Below the pieces are notes generated by a model. It saw only the letters and a program-made list of their open reading frames with translations. It was not told the DNA's origin and ran no database searches. Shown piece after piece: positions 1 through 6,538 of a stretch of 7,489 bases of DNA. Source of the DNA: Bacillota bacterium (GTDB lineage Bacteria; Bacillota_E; Symbiobacteriia; Symbiobacteriales; Symbiobacteriaceae). The translations under genes were made by a program, and so were the position numbers. Every line of letters starts with the position of its first letter. Within the stretch, counting starts at the first letter, position 1. The stretch covers positions 1 through 7,489 of the forward strand of contig QGVE01000128.1 of the NCBI GenBank assembly GCA_003242675.1, in the 5' to 3' direction.

Positions 1-1
1 T

Positions 2-517
2 GTTTTTATAGGAGAAGTGGGGGCGGGACACGGCCTCCCCTGTGGAGGGGGCAACTACAACTGCCCCGGGCAGATCGTGGTGGCCGGCCACACGGAGGCC
101 GTGGAGCGGTGCATGGCCCTGGCGGTCGAGGCGGGGGGGCGCGCCGTGCGGCTCTCGGTGACCGCGCCCTTCCACTCCCGGCTCCTCGCGCCGGCCGGCG
201 AGCGGCTGGCCGAGGCCCTGCGCGGCGTGACCCTCCGGGAGGCGCAGGTGCCGGTGGTCTCCAACGTCACCGCCGACTACGTCACCCAGCCCGACGAGAT
301 CCGCCGCCTCTTGATCGAACAGGTGTCCCGGCCTGTGCTGTGGGAGGCGTCGATCCGGCGCATGATCGCCGACGGCGTGGACACGTTCATCGAGGTGGGG
401 CCCTCCAGGACGCTGACGGGCTTCCTCCGCAAGATCGACAAGGGCGTGCGCGCCCTTTACGTGGAGGATCCCGCGTCGCTGGGCCGGGTGCTTGATTCCC
501 TGGGGAGGGTTTGCTAA
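2..517 (+). CDS. fabD: Malonyl-CoA:ACP transacylase, C-terminal part (5' end outside window)
   Basis: FabD moves the malonyl group from malonyl-CoA to the phosphopantetheine arm of acyl carrier protein, feeding cytosolic type II fatty acid synthesis. The visible part carries the conserved [12 protein letters not shown] segment (from position 53), the APFHS segment with the catalytic-dyad histidine (His codon at 173-175), and the C-terminal [10 protein letters not shown] motif. The nucleophile segment (GHSLGE in the family) lies upstream of the window. The frame is open from position 2. A GTG at 17 is only the first in-window start codon and is not the gene start. The codons before NYN (positions 2-52, rich in Gly) do not resemble the usual FabD sequence there, so true homology is supported only from about position 53. 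The TAA at 515-517 is followed one base later by the fabG start, indicating one operon. Identity is firm; the left edge is not explained. Confidence 0.9.
   Translation, partial: VFIGEVGAGHGLPCGGGNYNCPGQIVVAGHTEAVERCMALAVEAGGRAVRLSVTAPFHSRLLAPAGERLAEALRGVTLREAQVPVVSNVTADYVTQPDEIRRLLIEQVSRPVLWEASIRRMIADGVDTFIEVGPSRTLTGFLRKIDKGVRALYVEDPASLGRVLDSLGRVC
502..509 (+). promoter_or_regulatory. Ribosome binding site deciding the fabG start
   Basis: The purine run GGGGAGGG lies inside the last fabD codons and ends 9 bases before the ATG at 519. This favours 519 over an in-frame TTG at 492, which would add nine residues encoded by fabD's own 3' end. Confidence 0.7.
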
Positions 518-518
518 G

Positions 519-1265
519 ATGATCCTATCCACACAGGTGGCAATTGTTACCGGTGCCACCGGCGGGCTGGGACGGGCGATCAGCCTCGCCCTGGCCCGGG
601 AGGGCGCCGCGGTCGTCGTGAACTACGCGCGCAGCGCCGAAAGGGCCGCCGAACTCGTGGAGGAGATCGCCGCACAGGGGGGCGAGGCCCTCGCGGTGCA
701 GGCGGACGTGGGGACGCCCGAGGGGGCCGAGGCGCTGGTCAAGGCGGCCCTGGACCGCTTCGGCCGGGTGGACATCCTGGTCAACAACGCCGGCATCAAC
801 CGCGACGCCCTGATCGTGCGGATGAAGGAGTCTGACTGGGACGACGTCCTCCATACCAATCTCAAGGGGGCCTTCCTCTGCATCAAGGCGGTGGCCCGCC
901 CGATGATGAAGGCCCGGTACGGGCGCATCATCAACATCGGGTCCGTCGCGGGGCTGGCCGGCAATGTGGGCCAGGCCAACTACGCCGCCGCCAAGGCGGG
1001 GCTGGTGGGGCTCACCCGGGCGGCGGCCCGGGAGCTGGGCAGCCGGAACATCACCGTCAACTGCATCGCCCCCGGCGCCATCGACGCCGGCATGCTGCTG
1101 GAGCTCACCGAGGAGCAGCGGAACAGTTTCCTCCGACAGATTCCCCTGGAGCGCTTTGGCAGGCCCGAGGACGTCGCCGCGGCGGTGGTCTTCCTGGCTG
1201 GCCCGGGTGCGGCCTACATCACCGGGCAGACGATCGCGGTCGACGGCGGCCTGACCATGTACTAG
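519..1265 (+). CDS. fabG: 3-oxoacyl-ACP reductase (short-chain dehydrogenase)
   Basis: FabG reduces 3-oxoacyl-ACP to 3-hydroxyacyl-ACP with NADPH, the first reduction of each fatty acid elongation cycle. The 248-residue product is a classical SDR of normal length. It has the nucleotide-binding motif TGATGGLG (11-18), NNAG (89-92), and the catalytic Asn114, Ser142, Tyr155 and Lys159 in NIGSVAG and YAAAK. Arg133 and Arg176 occupy the positions of the two arginines that E. coli FabG uses to contact ACP. One oddity is that the PGxIxTxM segment after the active site reads PGAIDAGM (185-192). The Thr that normally contacts the cofactor carboxamide is Ala190. Most other FabG-defining residues are kept, and the gene lies between fabD and acpP, so I keep the FabG call. 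Translation is probably coupled to fabD, with one base between stop and start. Confidence 0.95.
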   Translation: MILSTQVAIVTGATGGLGRAISLALAREGAAVVVNYARSAERAAELVEEIAAQGGEALAVQADVGTPEGAEALVKAALDRFGRVDILVNNAGINRDALIVRMKESDWDDVLHTNLKGAFLCIKAVARPMMKARYGRIINIGSVAGLAGNVGQANYAAAKAGLVGLTRAAARELGSRNITVNCIAPGAIDAGMLLELTEEQRNSFLRQIPLERFGRPEDVAAAVVFLAGPGAAYITGQTIAVDGGLTMY

Positions 1266-1295
1266 CATTTTCGTGGTGAGGTTTCGATCCCCGAG

Positions 1296-1304
1296 AGGAG
1301 GTGA
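1296..1304 (+). promoter_or_regulatory. Strong Shine-Dalgarno sequence of acpP
   Basis: AGGAGGTGA is a near-perfect complement of the 16S rRNA 3' end and stands 8 bases before the ATG at 1313. It overlaps an in-frame GTG at 1301, which rules that GTG out as the start. The strength fits the high expression expected for acyl carrier protein. Confidence 0.85.
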
Positions 1305-1312
1305 ACCTGCCC

Positions 1313-1552
1313 ATGTCCACCGATCCGATTTTCGAGAAGGTCAAGGCGATCATCGTGGACCAGCTCTCGGTCGACGAGGACGAAGTGACGATGGACGCCT
1401 CGTTCATCGAGGACCTCGGCGCGGACTCCCTCGACATCGTGGAGCTGATCATGGCTCTGGAAGAGGAGTTCGACATCGAGGTACCGGACGAGGATGCGGA
1501 GAAGCTCACCACTGTCGGCGCTGCAGTGAGGTACATCAAGGAGCACAAGTAG
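1313..1552 (+). CDS. acpP: Acyl carrier protein
   Basis: This 79-residue, strongly acidic protein carries growing acyl chains as thioesters on a 4'-phosphopantetheine arm, and serves as substrate for FabD and FabG encoded just upstream. The attachment serine is Ser39 in the motif [12 protein letters not shown], followed by the acidic recognition helix ([14 protein letters not shown]) that partner enzymes bind. The length matches the usual 75-80 residues. The ATG at 1313 is chosen because a very strong Shine-Dalgarno sequence sits 8 bases upstream; an in-frame GTG at 1301 lies inside it. There are 47 bases between the fabG stop and this start, with no clear promoter or terminator, so it is probably cotranscribed with fabD-fabG. 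No fabF follows acpP; the next gene is rnc, as in Bacillus. Confidence 0.97.
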   Translation: MSTDPIFEKVKAIIVDQLSVDEDEVTMDASFIEDLGADSLDIVELIMALEEEFDIEVPDEDAEKLTTVGAAVRYIKEHK

Positions 1553-1606
1553 AGGCGCCAGGGATGGTGTGATTACCCGAAGTCCCGTAACGACGCTCAT
1601 TCACGT

Positions 1607-1626
1607 AGCGCCGCTGCGGGGCTTTT
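1607..1626 (+). terminator. Possible weak hairpin-plus-T element between acpP and rnc
   Basis: AGCGCCG and CGGGGCT can pair around a CTG loop with one G-G mismatch, followed directly by TTTT. It could attenuate transcription between acpP and rnc. It lies just before the rnc ribosome binding site, so it could instead be a leader structure. The stem is short and imperfect, so confidence is low. Confidence 0.3.
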
Positions 1627-1647
1627 CCTCTCCGAGGGGGGATGGCC

Positions 1648-2349
1648 GTGTCCGGGCTGGACCCGGAGCTGCGCGCTTGGTGCGCCGAGGCCGTAGGCCA
1701 TCAGTTCCGTGATGAGGCGCTCCTCTTGGAGGCCCTCACGCACACCACCTACGCCAACGAGCACCCCGGAGCCCGCGCCAACGAGCGGCTGGAGTTCCTG
1801 GGCGACAGCGTGGTCGGCATGGTGATCGCCGCCCACCTGTACGAGCGCTACCCCGACCTGCCGGAGGGCGAGCTCACGAAGATCCGCGCCGCGGTGGTGT
1901 GCGAGCCCTCGCTGGCCAGCCGCGCCCGCGCCCTGGGGATTGGCCAGCAGATGCGCTTCGGGCGCGGCGAGGCCGTGGCCGGGCGCGACCGGGACTCCAC
2001 GCTCTCCGACGCCTTCGAGGCCCTGGTGGGGGCGCTCTATCGGGACGGCGGCCTCGAGGCGGCGCAGCGGTTCGTCCTGCGGGAGCTGGGGCCGCTGGTG
2101 GAGGCGGCGCGCCAGGGCCTGGTGCGGGTCGACTACAAGACGCAGCTGCAGGAGCAGCTGCAGCGGCAGGGGGCGGCCGCCCCGCAGTACAAGCTGCTCG
2201 TGGAGGAGGGTCCGGCGCATCTCCGGCGCTTCCAGGTGGGGGTTTTCTTCGAGGGTCGGCTCCTGGGTACCGGGTGGGGGCGGAGCAAGAAGGAGGCCGA
2301 GCAGGAGGCGGCGCGCCAGGCGCTGATGCCGGACCAACGACCGGGCTGA
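1648..2349 (+). CDS. rnc: Ribonuclease III
   Basis: RNase III is a dimeric, Mg-dependent endonuclease that cuts double-stranded RNA, including rRNA precursors and structured mRNAs. Counting from the possible ATG at 1642, the catalytic signature NERLEFLGDS gives metal-site residues Glu48, Glu51 and Asp55. The second pair lies in SDAFEALVG (Asp123, Glu126). All match the essential acidic residues of the family. A double-stranded RNA-binding domain follows at about 164-229, with the conserved GRSKKEAEQEAA at its end. The start is uncertain. The purine run GAGGGGGG (1634-1641) abuts the ATG at 1642, while the GTG at 1648 has more normal spacing; the product is 235 or 233 residues. Its place after acpP and before smc follows the Bacillus order. 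The gene is intact, with no missing catalytic residue. Confidence 0.96.
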   Translation: MSGLDPELRAWCAEAVGHQFRDEALLLEALTHTTYANEHPGARANERLEFLGDSVVGMVIAAHLYERYPDLPEGELTKIRAAVVCEPSLASRARALGIGQQMRFGRGEAVAGRDRDSTLSDAFEALVGALYRDGGLEAAQRFVLRELGPLVEAARQGLVRVDYKTQLQEQLQRQGAAAPQYKLLVEEGPAHLRRFQVGVFFEGRLLGTGWGRSKKEAEQEAARQALMPDQRPG

Positions 2350-2524
2350 CCCTGCGTCGGGAGGTGAGCGGCCCACGCAATCCTGCGCCTTGTGGCACTG
2401 GTCGTGAAATTCCCAGCAGAATTCTTTACGGCGACAGAGGGAAAAAGCGGCTTGGCATAGAATGGACAATCAGCAGACCTACACAACGAGCAGCGCTGTT
2501 CTGTAGTTTGGGGGGGATATCTGG
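2350..2524 (+). other. Intergenic region rnc-spoVS, low GC
   Basis: This 175-base gap holds no supportable gene. Counted by eye, 2401-2520 is 60 of 120 G or C (50%), against about 72% in a sampled line of smc. A modest hairpin (GCGTcGGG, 2354-2361, with CCCACGC, 2372-2378) follows the rnc stop but lacks a T tract. The rest carries a sigma-H-like promoter candidate and the spoVS ribosome binding site. Confidence 0.6.
2436..2465 (+). promoter_or_regulatory. Candidate sigma-H-type promoter of spoVS
   Basis: AGAGGGAAA (2436-2444) and ATAGAAT (2457-2463) are separated by 12 bases. The B. subtilis sigma-H consensus, as I recall it, is RnAGGAwWW, 11-12 bases, RnnGAATww. The -35 part has one mismatch, and the -10 core GAAT is exact with the two following bases not matching. 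In B. subtilis spoVS is a known sigma-H gene, so the match is biologically sensible. Transcription would start near 2470, giving a leader of about 55 bases. This is pattern matching only. Confidence 0.5.
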
Positions 2525-2785
2525 ATGGAAGCACTAAAGGTCTCAGCAACTTCGAACCCGAAATCGGTAGCAGGTGCTCTGGCTGCTGTTCTGCGGGAGA
2601 AGGGCAGCGCTGAGGTCCAGGCCGTGGGAGCGGGTGCCGTCAATCAGGCCGTGAAGGCGATCGCCATCGCACGGGGATACGTGGCGCCCAACGGAATCGA
2701 CCTCATCGCCATTCCGGCCTTCGCGGAGATCGCCATCGAGGGGGAGGAGCGGACAGCCATTCGCTTCATCGTGGAACCCCGGTAG
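2525..2785 (+). CDS. spoVS: Stage V sporulation protein S
   Basis: SpoVS is a small Alba-like, probably nucleic-acid-binding protein. In B. subtilis it affects septation and coat/cortex assembly during sporulation, though its biochemical role is not settled. The 86-residue product has the family's standard length. It is nearly superimposable on the Bacillus protein as I recall it: LKVSA near the start, SVAGALAAVLRE, the GAGAVNQAVKAIAIARGY core, and the C-terminal EERTAIRFIVEPR. The ATG at 2525 follows a G-rich run (2510-2516) by 8 bases. The gene sits between rnc and smc, which are adjacent in Bacillus, and is bracketed by a sigma-H-like promoter candidate and a strong terminator, so it is likely transcribed alone. 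The first 60 bases of the line holding its start are about 52% GC, rising to about 63-72% further in. Identification is very secure. Confidence 0.97.
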   Translation: MEALKVSATSNPKSVAGALAAVLREKGSAEVQAVGAGAVNQAVKAIAIARGYVAPNGIDLIAIPAFAEIAIEGEERTAIRFIVEPR

Positions 2786-2806
2786 GCCCAGCCAGATAGA
2801 CACCGA

Positions 2807-2853
2807 GCGCCACTCCCGGCTGCGCGTCGGCCGGGAGTGGCGCGCTGTTCTTT
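2807..2853 (+). terminator. Intrinsic terminator after spoVS
   Basis: A perfect 14-bp inverted repeat, GCGCCACTCCCGGC (2807-2820) with GCCGGGAGTGGCGC (2830-2843), encloses a 9-base loop. It is followed by GCTGTTCTTT, a T-rich tail. It lies 22 bases after the spoVS stop and should separate spoVS from smc. The other strand has no matching T tract, so it works in the + direction. Confidence 0.85.
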
Positions 2854-2860
2854 GGGCAGC

Positions 2861-2890
2861 AAAGGAGAGTCTCCGTCCGGCGTCGAATAC
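2861..2890 (+). promoter_or_regulatory. Candidate sigma-H-type promoter of smc
   Basis: AAAGGAGAG (2861-2869) and GTCGAATAC (2882-2890) are 12 bases apart. The AGGA core and the GAAT core both match the sigma-H consensus exactly, with two mismatches in the A/T-rich end of the -35. It lies just after the spoVS terminator, where smc needs a promoter. I saw no better sigma-A-like pair in 2844-2956. It is unproven, since smc is usually a housekeeping sigma-A gene. Confidence 0.35.
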
Positions 2891-2905
2891 CAACCGTCGC
2901 GCAAA

Positions 2906-2929
2906 CGCCGGGCGGTGGAGCGCCCGGTG
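2906..2929 (+). other. Hairpin in the smc leader
   Basis: CGCCGGGCG (2906-2914) pairs with CGCCCGGTG (2921-2929), nine pairs including one G-T, around the loop GTGGAG. No T tract follows, so it is not a terminator. It would lie in the smc 5' leader about 12 bases before the Shine-Dalgarno sequence and could affect mRNA stability or translation. Confidence 0.45.
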
Positions 2930-2941
2930 CCCCCGGAAGGT

Positions 2942-2947
2942 GGGAGG
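2942..2947 (+). promoter_or_regulatory. Ribosome binding site deciding the smc TTG start
   Basis: GGGAGG ends 9 bases before the TTG at 2957. It identifies that TTG as the smc start rather than the in-frame GTG at 2837, which lies inside the terminator stem of spoVS. Confidence 0.8.
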
Positions 2948-2956
2948 CAGCACAGA

Positions 2957-5900
2957 TTGTACCTGAAGCGACTGGAGATCCTGGGGTTCAAGTCCTTTGC
3001 CGAGAAGACCGAGCTGGAGTTCACCCCCGGCATCACCGCCGTGGTGGGGCCCAACGGCTCGGGCAAGTCCAACGTGTCGGACGCGATCCGCTGGGTCCTG
3101 GGCGAGCAGTCACCTCGGGCCCTGAGGGGCGGGTCGATGGCCGACGTCATCTTCGCGGGCAGCGACGGCAAGCGGGCCATGGGCTTCGCGGAGGTCTCCC
3201 TGGTGCTGGACAACAGCGACGGCGCGCTGCCCCTGGACTTCACCGAGGTGATGATCACCCGGAGGGTCGACCGCTCCGGCGAGGGGGAGTACTTCATCAA
3301 CCAGGTGCCGTGCCGGCTGAAGGACGTTCAGGAGCTCTTCATGGACACCGGCATCGGCAAGGAGAACTATTCCATCATCGGCCAGGGTCGGATCGACGAG
3401 ATCCTCTCCTCCAAGCCGGAGGACCGGCGCGCGCTGTTCGAGGAGGCCGCCGGCATCTCCCGCTACAAGGCGCGCAAGCGTGAGGCGCAGCGCCGGCTGG
3501 AGGAGACCGAGCAGAACCTGCTGCGCATCACGGACATCATCGGCGAGCTCACGGCCAACATGGAGGCGCTGGCCGAGCAGGCCGAGAAGGCCAGCCGGTA
3601 CACCGCGCTGAACGACGAGCTCACCCGGCTCGACGTCGGGCTCCTGGCCCGCCAGCTGGCCGGGGTGGTGTCCAGGCTGGAGGAGCAGCGGGCCGCCAAC
3701 GCCGCGCTTTCGCAAAAGGCGGCGGAAATCGAGGGGCGGCTGGAGGCCGCGGAGGAGGCGCTGGAGGTCGCCCGGCAGCTGGTCGCCGCCCTGGACGAGG
3801 AGTTGAACGTGCTGTCTGTGCGGCTCACGGAGGCCGCGGGCCGCCAGGAGCGGGCCGAGGGCCGGCTGGCCCTCGCCGAACAGCAGCGCCAGGTCCTGGA
3901 GGTGGACGCGGCCCGGCTCGAGCGGGAGCTCGAGGCGCTGGCCGGCCGGATGGCCCGGGTGGAGTCCGAGATCGCCGCCCTGCGGGACCAGGAGGCCGCC
4001 GTGCAGCGCGAGAGCGAGCGCCTGGCGGAGGAACTGGCCGGCCTGGAGGCGGAGTGCCGCGCGGCCGAGGCGGCGAGCGCTGCCGCCCAGGCCGAGGTCG
4101 ATTCCCGGAAGGACCGGATCGTCGCCATCCTGCAGCTCGAGGCCGAGAAGCGCAACGGCGTCCAGGCGGCGGAGCGGTCGGCCGGGGAGGCACGCCGGCG
4201 GCTGACCCGCCTCACGGAGGAGCGGACGCGGGCGGAGGCCGACGCCGCCGCGACCGGCGACCGGCTGGCTGCGCTCGCGGCACAAAAGGCGGAGCTCCAG
4301 GGGCAGCGGGAGGTGCTTCTCGGCGGGCTGGCGGACCTCGCCGCCCAGCGAGAGGCCCTCGATGCGGAGCTGCGGGCCCTGGAGAGCCGGCAGGCGGCCT
4401 TGCGCGAGCAGATCCAGGCCGTCTCCTCCCGCCTCCGCACTCTGGAGGAGCTGATCGGCGGCTTCGAAGGCTACCAGCGCGGCCCGCGCACCGTGCTGCA
4501 GGGGCGGCAGAAAGGGGCCCCCTGGGCGGCGGACGTCCTCGGCTCCGTGGCGGAGGTCCTGCGCACGGAGCCGCGCTACGAGCGGGCGATCGAGGTCGCC
4601 CTCGGCGGCGCCGTGCAGTACCTGATCACGGCCACCGATGCCGGGGCGCAGCGCGCGATCGAGCACTTGAAGCGCACGGGCAGCGGGCGGGCCACCTTCC
4701 TGCCCCTCAACACCATCCGGCCGCAGGGCTTCCGCCCCGAGGAGGAGCAGGAGTTCCGCGGGGCGCCGGGCATACTGGGGGTAGCCCTGGACCTGGTGCG
4801 GTTCCACGAGCGGTTCCGGCCGGCCATCGCGGCCCTGCTGGGCCGCACGCTGGTCGCAGAGAACCTGGACGCCGCCCTGGCCTTGGGACGCCGGACGGGG
4901 CAACGCTTTCGGATCGTCACGCTGGACGGCGAGGTGCTGGCCGCGGGCGGCGCCATCACCGGCGGGGAGACGGGGAGCCGGGGCACCGGCCTGCTGGGGC
5001 GTGAGCGGGAGCGGGACGAGCTTCGCGACCGGCTGCAGGGCCTGCAGGCGGAACTGGAGGCCGTGCGCCGGGACCATGAGCAGGCCGCCGCACGCCGCGC
5101 AGCGCTGCTCGCCCGGATCGCAGAGGCCGAGGCGAGCCTGCGCGCCCTGGACGCCCGGCTGACCCAGGCCGAAAGCGAGGAGCGGCGCCTGGCCGACGAG
5201 GCCCGCCGGTGGGCGCAGGTTCTGGAGACCTACGCCCAGGAGGCGGCGTCCGTCGAGGCGGAGATCGCGGAGGCGGAGGCGGCAGCGGACCGCCTGCGCG
5301 GGGAGCTTGCGGACCTGGCGGCGGAGCGCGAGGCCATGGAGGCGGAGGTGCGCCGCCTTTCGGCCGAGGGACAGCGGCGGGAGGCGGATCTGGCCGAGCG
5401 GCGCCGGGCCGTGACCGAGCTGCAGGTCCGGATGGCGGGGCTGTATGAGCAGCTCCGATCGCTGCAGGCCCAGCGGCAGCGTGCGGAGGCCGAACGGGAG
5501 GCGCTGGACCGGGAGCGGGACGAGCGCGAGCAGGAGCGCGCGGCCGTGTCCGGCCGGCTGGAGGCGGTGGCAGCCGACCTGGCCGCCGCCCGGGCCGAGG
5601 TGGAGGAGGCGGCTGCCGCCCGCGCCGCCGTCGCCGCCGAGCGGGACGGCGCCCAGGCCCGGAAGCTCGCCGCGCAGGAGCAGGTGAACGCCCGGGAGCG
5701 GGAGCTGCGCTCGCTGCGCCGGGCGCTCAGCGACGTGCAGCAGCGGCGCCAGCAGGGCGAGGTGGAGGAGGCGCGCCTCGCGCAGGAGCAGGAGGGGCTC
5801 GTGGCGCGGCTGGCCGAGCAGTACGAGCTCACGGCCGCCGAGGCCCTGCCCAGGGCCCTGCCCGAGGAGGAGACCGAGTTCGCCCGGGCGCGCATCGCCG

Positions 5901-6538
5901 CGCTGCGGGAGCAGATCCGGGAGCTCGGGCCGGTCAACCTGCAGGCGATCGAGGACTACCGGGCCGCCCGGGAGCGCCTGGAGTTCCTGCGGGCGCAGGA
6001 GGCCGACCTGCAGGAGGCGAAGGCGTCGCTGTACCGGGCCATCAGCGAGCTGGACAAGCGGATCAAGGCGCACTTCTACGAGTCGTTCCAGGAGATCCGG
6101 CAGGCGTTCCAGGAGGTCTTCACCGAGCTGTTCGAGGGCGGCAAGGCCGACCTCCGGCTGGTGGACGAGGACGACCTGCTGGAGACGGGCATCGAGATCA
6201 TCGCCCAGCCGCCGGGCAAGAAGGCGCAGCCGCTCAGCCTGCTCTCGGGCGGCGAGCGGGCGATGACGGCGATCGCGCTGGTCTTCGCCCTGCTGCGCGT
6301 CCGGCCCTCCCCGTTCGTCGTGCTGGACGAGGTGGAGGCGGCGCTGGATGAGGCGAACGTCGAGCGGTTCAGCCGCTACCTGAAACGGGCGTCTGAGCAC
6401 TGCCAGTTCATCTGCATCACTCACCAGCGGGGCACCATGGAGGTGGCCGACGCCCTGTACGGCGTCACCATGGAAGGCACCGGGGTTTCCCGGGTCGTCT
6501 CCGTCCGGCTGGTCGACATCGAAACGGAGGCGAGCTGA
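2957..6538 (+). CDS. smc: Chromosome segregation ATPase SMC
   Basis: SMC is the ATPase of the bacterial condensin that, with ScpA and ScpB, loads on DNA and aligns and compacts sister chromosomes. The 1193-residue product has the full family layout. The N-terminal half-head carries Walker A GPNGSGKS (31-38). A long Ala/Glu/Arg-rich coiled coil follows. The hinge lies at about 503-673, with a glycine-rich end GGAITGGETG. A returning coiled coil leads to the C-terminal half-head with signature LSGGE (1096-1100), Walker B FVVLDE (1120-1125) and the D-loop ALDEAN. Length is close to the roughly 1186 of B. subtilis. TTG at 2957 is chosen because GGGAGG lies 9 bases upstream and the protein then begins MYLKRLEILGFKSF, the family's usual start. 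The frame extends 40 codons upstream, but that part overlaps the spoVS terminator and is not SMC-like. It probably heads a unit with the next two genes. Confidence 0.97.
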   Translation: MYLKRLEILGFKSFAEKTELEFTPGITAVVGPNGSGKSNVSDAIRWVLGEQSPRALRGGSMADVIFAGSDGKRAMGFAEVSLVLDNSDGALPLDFTEVMITRRVDRSGEGEYFINQVPCRLKDVQELFMDTGIGKENYSIIGQGRIDEILSSKPEDRRALFEEAAGISRYKARKREAQRRLEETEQNLLRITDIIGELTANMEALAEQAEKASRYTALNDELTRLDVGLLARQLAGVVSRLEEQRAANAALSQKAAEIEGRLEAAEEALEVARQLVAALDEELNVLSVRLTEAAGRQERAEGRLALAEQQRQVLEVDAARLERELEALAGRMARVESEIAALRDQEAAVQRESERLAEELAGLEAECRAAEAASAAAQAEVDSRKDRIVAILQLEAEKRNGVQAAERSAGEARRRLTRLTEERTRAEADAAATGDRLAALAAQKAELQGQREVLLGGLADLAAQREALDAELRALESRQAALREQIQAVSSRLRTLEELIGGFEGYQRGPRTVLQGRQKGAPWAADVLGSVAEVLRTEPRYERAIEVALGGAVQYLITATDAGAQRAIEHLKRTGSGRATFLPLNTIRPQGFRPEEEQEFRGAPGILGVALDLVRFHERFRPAIAALLGRTLVAENLDAALALGRRTGQRFRIVTLDGEVLAAGGAITGGETGSRGTGLLGRERERDELRDRLQGLQAELEAVRRDHEQAAARRAALLARIAEAEASLRALDARLTQAESEERRLADEARRWAQVLETYAQEAASVEAEIAEAEAAADRLRGELADLAAEREAMEAEVRRLSAEGQRREADLAERRRAVTELQVRMAGLYEQLRSLQAQRQRAEAEREALDRERDEREQERAAVSGRLEAVAADLAAARAEVEEAAAARAAVAAERDGAQARKLAAQEQVNARERELRSLRRALSDVQQRRQQGEVEEARLAQEQEGLVARLAEQYELTAAEALPRALPEEETEFARARIAALREQIRELGPVNLQAIEDYRAARERLEFLRAQEADLQEAKASLYRAISELDKRIKAHFYESFQEIRQAFQEVFTELFEGGKADLRLVDEDDLLETGIEIIAQPPGKKAQPLSLLSGGERAMTAIALVFALLRVRPSPFVVLDEVEAALDEANVERFSRYLKRASEHCQFICITHQRGTMEVADALYGVTMEGTGVSRVVSVRLVDIETEAS

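Noticed and set aside
492..518. fabG start at TTG 492
   Set aside because: It lies inside fabD's last codons, has no good ribosome site, and the added residues are not part of the SDR fold. ATG 519 is 9 bases after GGGGAGGG.
1301..1312. acpP start at GTG 1301
   Set aside because: The GTG is part of the Shine-Dalgarno sequence AGGAGGTGA itself.
2354..2378. Hairpin after the rnc stop as a terminator
   Set aside because: The stem (7 pairs with a bulge) is not followed by a T tract, so I do not call it a terminator. It could still be a 3'-end structure.
1899..2537. 212-codon + strand frame overlapping rnc and running into the spoVS leader
   Set aside because: It is a shifted-frame shadow of rnc, rich in Gly, Ala and Arg, with no domain. 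The overlapping rnc frame holds all RNase III catalytic residues.
2837..2956. Upstream extension of smc from GTG at 2837 (40 extra codons)
   Set aside because: It begins inside the terminator stem of spoVS, has no ribosome site, and its residues are not SMC-like. TTG at 2957 has a proper Shine-Dalgarno sequence and gives the family's normal N-terminus.
3650..5900. Repetitive GCG/GAG/CTG-rich stretches in smc as DNA repeats
   Set aside because: They encode heptad-like Ala/Glu/Arg/Leu coiled-coil arms. I see no exact tandem unit, so the repetition is at protein level.
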